This document shows, one piece after another, positions 61,009-64,000 of a stretch of 64,000 bases of DNA (its first letter is position 1; each line of letters begins with the position of its first letter). Made by a program: the position numbers and the translations under genes. Under the pieces are notes generated by a model, which saw nothing but the letters and a program-made list of their open reading frames with translations, made no database searches and was not told the origin of the DNA. The stretch covers positions 1-64,000 of the forward strand of contig NZ_JAWHTD010000021.1 in assembly GCF_032586235.1 (NCBI RefSeq). Reading direction: 5' to 3'. The DNA is from Aestuariicoccus sp032586235. Lineage in GTDB: Bacteria > Pseudomonadota > Alphaproteobacteria > Rhodobacterales > Rhodobacteraceae.

Positions 61009-62157
61009 ATGAAAACACCGACTGCCCCAGATGCCGACAACAGGAACGACCGGCCCGAACCGCACCGCATGCAAGTCTGGTTCCTGGGCATCATTTCCTT
61101 CGCCGTGATCCTGTTCCTGCTCGTTCAGGCCAAGTTCCTGCTGATCTCGCTCGCCATCGCGATCATGCTGTTTTCGCTGACCGCAGACGCGATCGGGTAT
61201 TTCCAGCGCCTGCGCATCGGCGAGGCGCGGTTTTCCATCGGTCTCGCCTCGGCGCTGGCGGTCCTGTTGATCGCGTCGGTGCTGATCTCGATCTCGGCGA
61301 TCATCCTGGCGCAGGCGAACACGGTGGTGCAGACCATCATGCAATATGCCGAACCGGGTCAGCGCGCGGTGGCCGAGCTGTTCGGCTGGATGGGCGAAGA
61401 GGTCGAAGCCGCCGTTCTCGACTGGCTGCAGGGCGTCCGGATCGGCCCCTGGCTGAGCACCATGGCCGGGCAAGCCGGGAACATCGCCTCGGGGGCGGTG
61501 CTGGTCACCCTGTTCGTGGGGTTTCTGTTTCTCGAACGGCTGTGGTTCTCGCGCAAGCTGACCAGCCTTCTGGGCGGCGACGCGCAAAAGGCCGAGCGGG
61601 CGGCGCGGGTCGTTTCGTCGATCATGCACCGGGTGAACCGGTATCTGGTGGTCAAGACCCTGGTCAGCCTGCTTACGGGCGTTCTGGCCTATGCGGTAAT
61701 GGTGCTGTTCGGGCTCGAGCTGGCCTTCGCGATGGGCGTGCTGACCTTTGTGCTGAACTTTATCCCGAACGTGGGCTCGATTGCCGCGACACTGGCGATT
61801 GCGCTTGTCGCCTACGTTCAGACCGCCGACACCCTGACGACGACGGCGGTGCTGGCCATCGTCGGCGCCATCCAGTTCGTGATCGGACAGGTGCTCGACC
61901 CCATTCTGCTGGGCAAGACGCTGCGGCTGTCGTCGTTCGGGATCATCGCGTCTCTGGCGTTTTGGGCGGCGGTCTGGGGCGTGCCGGGCATGTTCCTGGC
62001 GGTGCCGATCATGGTCTCGGTCATGATCGTCTGCTCGCAGATCCCACGACTGCGCCCCGTCGCGGTTCTCTTGTCGCGCGAGGGTCTGCTCGACACCGAA
62101 ATTGACCAGCCGGCCGAGGCCGCGGTCAAAGCACCGGGCTCGGTCGCGGAATCCTGA
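61009..62157 (+). CDS. AI-2E family membrane transporter
   Basis: A 382-residue inner membrane protein. Helix pairs at about 20-60 (VWFLGIISFAVILFLLVQAKFLLISL cut to its hydrophobic pattern), 75-105, 160-180 and 215-330 with PNVGSIAATLAIALVAYV as the family motif. Members export varied small molecules or ions; the substrate is not predictable here. ATG 61009; the ribosome site is weak. Confidence 0.88.
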   Translation: MKTPTAPDADNRNDRPEPHRMQVWFLGIISFAVILFLLVQAKFLLISLAIAIMLFSLTADAIGYFQRLRIGEARFSIGLASALAVLLIASVLISISAIILAQANTVVQTIMQYAEPGQRAVAELFGWMGEEVEAAVLDWLQGVRIGPWLSTMAGQAGNIASGAVLVTLFVGFLFLERLWFSRKLTSLLGGDAQKAERAARVVSSIMHRVNRYLVVKTLVSLLTGVLAYAVMVLFGLELAFAMGVLTFVLNFIPNVGSIAATLAIALVAYVQTADTLTTTAVLAIVGAIQFVIGQVLDPILLGKTLRLSSFGIIASLAFWAAVWGVPGMFLAVPIMVSVMIVCSQIPRLRPVAVLLSREGLLDTEIDQPAEAAVKAPGSVAES

Positions 62158-62169
62158 GCGACCAGCGCG

Positions 62170-63081
62170 CTATAAGCCGCCAGCGTTCATGACCTCCGGC
62201 AGGTCGCGGCGCAGACGGACGGCTAGGGCGTCGACCTGTGGCGGGTTACCTCTGCGCTCGTGCATCAGAAGGCTGATCTCGGGCAAGCCTGCGGTCCATT
62301 CCGGCAAGAGGCGGGTCAGCCGCCCTGCGGCGACATTTTCCGCGCAGACATAGGCCGGCAGGGCCACCACGCCGAGCCCCTCTGCGGCCGCCTGTTTCAA
62401 GGTGACCATGTCATCGCTGCGCATCCGTGCGGCGAAAGGAACCGCCGCGCTGCGCCCGCCGGGCCCCTGCAACGACCAGGAACTGCCCCCGGGCCGCCAG
62501 CCAAGCGCGAGCCCAGGCTGGCCGTCGAGGTCGGTGGGTGACGCGGAGACACCGATCTTTTGCGCCAGCCCCGGCGAGGTGAACAAGTGCCAGGGCACAT
62601 CGGTGATGCGCCGTTGGATCAGCCCCGAGTCGGGCAGCAACTTGACATGTCCCCGAATGGCCAGGTCGATACCGTCGCCGATCATGTCGGCAAAGTCGTT
62701 GGAGGCCTGAAGGCGCAGAACGACACGCGGGTTCTCGGCCAGGAAATGCGGCAGGATCCGGCTGAGCGCGAACTGCGCGACCCCGACCGAACAAGACAGG
62801 GTTACGGTGCCCTCAAGCCTGTCCTTGTCTTTGCGCACCGCCGCCTCGGCGGCCACCATGCATTCCAGCGCCATCCTGGCATGGCGATAATAGGCCTCGC
62901 CCGCCTCGGTCAGCGACATGTGTCTCGGATCCCGGTTCAAGAGCCGCGTGCCAAGGTCCTCTTCGAGGTTTTTCACCTGACGGCTGATCCTCGATTTGGG
63001 AATCCCCAGCGTTCGCGCGGCGGCCGAGAACCCTTGTTTCTCGACGACATGCACGAGGTAGTAGGCTTGATTGAGGTCCAT
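62170..63081 (-). CDS. LysR-family transcriptional regulator
   Basis: A 303-residue regulator with N-terminal HTH (LNQAYYLVHVVEKQGFSAAARTLGIPKSRISRQVKNLE, shortened to its pattern) and the ligand-binding region after residue 90. It is divergent from a pirin gene, the usual arrangement for local control. 12 bp follow the stop of the AI-2E exporter gene (convergent). Confidence 0.92.
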   Translation of the reverse strand: MDLNQAYYLVHVVEKQGFSAAARTLGIPKSRISRQVKNLEEDLGTRLLNRDPRHMSLTEAGEAYYRHARMALECMVAAEAAVRKDKDRLEGTVTLSCSVGVAQFALSRILPHFLAENPRVVLRLQASNDFADMIGDGIDLAIRGHVKLLPDSGLIQRRITDVPWHLFTSPGLAQKIGVSASPTDLDGQPGLALGWRPGGSSWSLQGPGGRSAAVPFAARMRSDDMVTLKQAAAEGLGVVALPAYVCAENVAAGRLTRLLPEWTAGLPEISLLMHERRGNPPQVDALAVRLRRDLPEVMNAGGL

Positions 63082-63108
63082 GGGCCTGGAATCTCCCTTG
63101 CGGTTACC

Positions 63109-63124
63109 GTTCCAAATACAGAAC
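63109..63124. promoter_or_regulatory. Candidate LysR operator before pirin
   Basis: GTTC-N8-GAAC (GTTCCAAATACAGAAC), a T-N11-A type inverted repeat, in the 117-bp divergent region. A second, overlapping GAAC-N5-GTTC follows at 63121-63133. Confidence 0.55.
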
Positions 63125-63198
63125 GAAGGGTTCTGAAATCAACGGATTTCCTGCAAAGCGTCCCGAAATTAGGTTCGTTTTCAGCACAGGAGGCGAAC

Positions 63199-64000
63199 AT
63201 GACCATGCAACACACAATTCGAAACCATAACCCCAGCGCCGCGGTTACCGCGGTGCAGCAAGGCGAAAAGATGACCCGCGGCACGGGTTTCGAAGCGCTC
63301 AGCTTCATCCACCGACAGCTTGACGGGCTGATGGACCCACTGATCATGGTCGATCACTTCACCATGACCGCGCCGACCTTCGCGCCCCATGCCCATGCCG
63401 GGATCTCGGCGGTGAGCGTGCTCTTCGAAGACAGCACCGGCAGCTTCCGCAACAGGGACTCGCTGGGCAACGACATCGCGCTGGCGCCGGGCGATCTTTA
63501 CTGGCTGAAGGCCGCCCGCGGCGCGGTGCACGACGAGGCGCCCACCCCCGGGTCGCGCACCCATGCGCTGCAGATCTTCGTCAACCTGCCCGCCGCCCAG
63601 AAGCTGGACGCGCCCACTGCACGCCATGTCGCGGCCACCGAGATGCCGGTGATCGACGGCCCCGGCCATCGGGTTCGGGTGATGACCGGCAAAAGCAATG
63701 GCGTAATTGGCGCGACACCGCCCGCCCTGCCCCTCACCATCCTCGATATCGCATTGCAGGCGGGCGGCCGCTTCACCCATCGCCCCGATCCCGGGGATGC
63801 AACGTGGCTGCATCTGATCCGTGGCGAGGTCGAGGTCGAAATCGACGGAACCCGCCACCGGGTGAGCGGCGATACCGCATTGGCCACCCACGGCGGCAAG
63901 GAGTTCCGCTTGCTCAGCGACGAAGGCGGCCAGGCCGTGCTGCTGGGCGGTGCGCCCTTGCGCGAACCCTTCGTGCAAAAGGGCCCGTTCGCGATGCGCG
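63199..64000 (+). CDS. Pirin-family protein, cut by the window end
   Basis: At least 267 codons without a stop at the right edge, so the C-terminus is missing. The bicupin metal ligands are present: PHAHAGIS (His56/His58-type) and AVHDEAP (His/Glu). Also DSLGNDIALAPGDLYWLKA. Pirins act as quercetinases or redox-dependent co-regulators. AGGAGG precedes ATG 63199. Control by the divergent LysR gene is likely. Confidence 0.9.
   Translation, partial: MTMQHTIRNHNPSAAVTAVQQGEKMTRGTGFEALSFIHRQLDGLMDPLIMVDHFTMTAPTFAPHAHAGISAVSVLFEDSTGSFRNRDSLGNDIALAPGDLYWLKAARGAVHDEAPTPGSRTHALQIFVNLPAAQKLDAPTARHVAATEMPVIDGPGHRVRVMTGKSNGVIGATPPALPLTILDIALQAGGRFTHRPDPGDATWLHLIRGEVEVEIDGTRHRVSGDTALATHGGKEFRLLSDEGGQAVLLGGAPLREPFVQKGPFAMR

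Overview
This is a high-GC chromosomal window (roughly two-thirds G+C by eye, not computed) that reads as an alphaproteobacterium, most likely a Rhodobacterales member of the roseobacter type. The evidence is the gene content: ThyX instead of ThyA, a cysteine-type formate dehydrogenase cluster with DUF3305/DUF3306 and TAT-target genes, small conserved families common in that order (DUF6494, DUF6505, DUF4444), tandem DUF1194 genes, a REP/RAYT system and strong Shine-Dalgarno sites with many ATGA overlaps. No tRNA, rRNA or CRISPR array was found. Most start sites were chosen from Shine-Dalgarno position and family length.

Layout. 1-250 is an A+T-richer edge, possibly an insertion-sequence remnant. 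253-8800 holds thyX, a surface-lipoprotein plus Slam-type translocon pair, gloA, two DUF1194 genes, a MarR regulator, sdhE, an XRE regulator and an aspartate aminotransferase. 8.9-17.7 kb is core: parE, dacB, nadD, a chemoreceptor and ettA. 17.7-18.4 kb is a RAYT transposase gene with three REP palindromes. 18.4-27.5 kb is the most accessory-looking part: a zinc-protease-like lipoprotein, a degenerate vanadium-haloperoxidase relative, a cytoplasmic subtilisin-like protease followed by a KAP-family P-loop NTPase, a PAP2/haloperoxidase-fold protein with twelve GGQ repeats, and a SARP-like regulator.

27.5-30.0 kb carries mrp/apbC with small partners. 30.1-41.5 kb is a formate dehydrogenase locus: a cytochrome c joined to a shortened TupA-like domain, a 655-residue polyferredoxin, DUF3305, DUF3306, a TorD chaperone, a TAT-target peptide, FdhA, FdhB, FdhC, a WD40-cytochrome c and a 42-residue membrane peptide. 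41.7-44.2 kb is an L-fucose-type sugar oxidation locus (mutarotase, dehydrogenase, lactonase). 44.3-46.9 kb has a flavin monooxygenase and a lysozyme-like protein.

47.0-54.8 kb looks like a low-oxygen/energy-stress regulon: a site-2 protease with CBS domains, an OmpR-type regulator, an FNR/FixK-type regulator, DUF2267, a bactofilin-like membrane protein, a universal stress protein and PEP synthase. Three TTGA-N6-TCAA boxes lie in front of three of its transcription units. 54.9-60.7 kb has a small cytochrome, an SDR enzyme and a molybdenum hydroxylase operon with its own MoaD-like gene. 61.0-64.0 kb ends with an AI-2E family exporter, a LysR regulator and a divergent pirin gene cut by the window edge.

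Strongest leads: the protease-KAP NTPase pair and its haloperoxidase-fold neighbours; a roughly 175-bp intergenic repeat (two copies) whose hairpin shows a compensatory base-pair change; the RAYT with Cys where the catalytic Tyr is expected; and the TupA-like/cytochrome c fusion.
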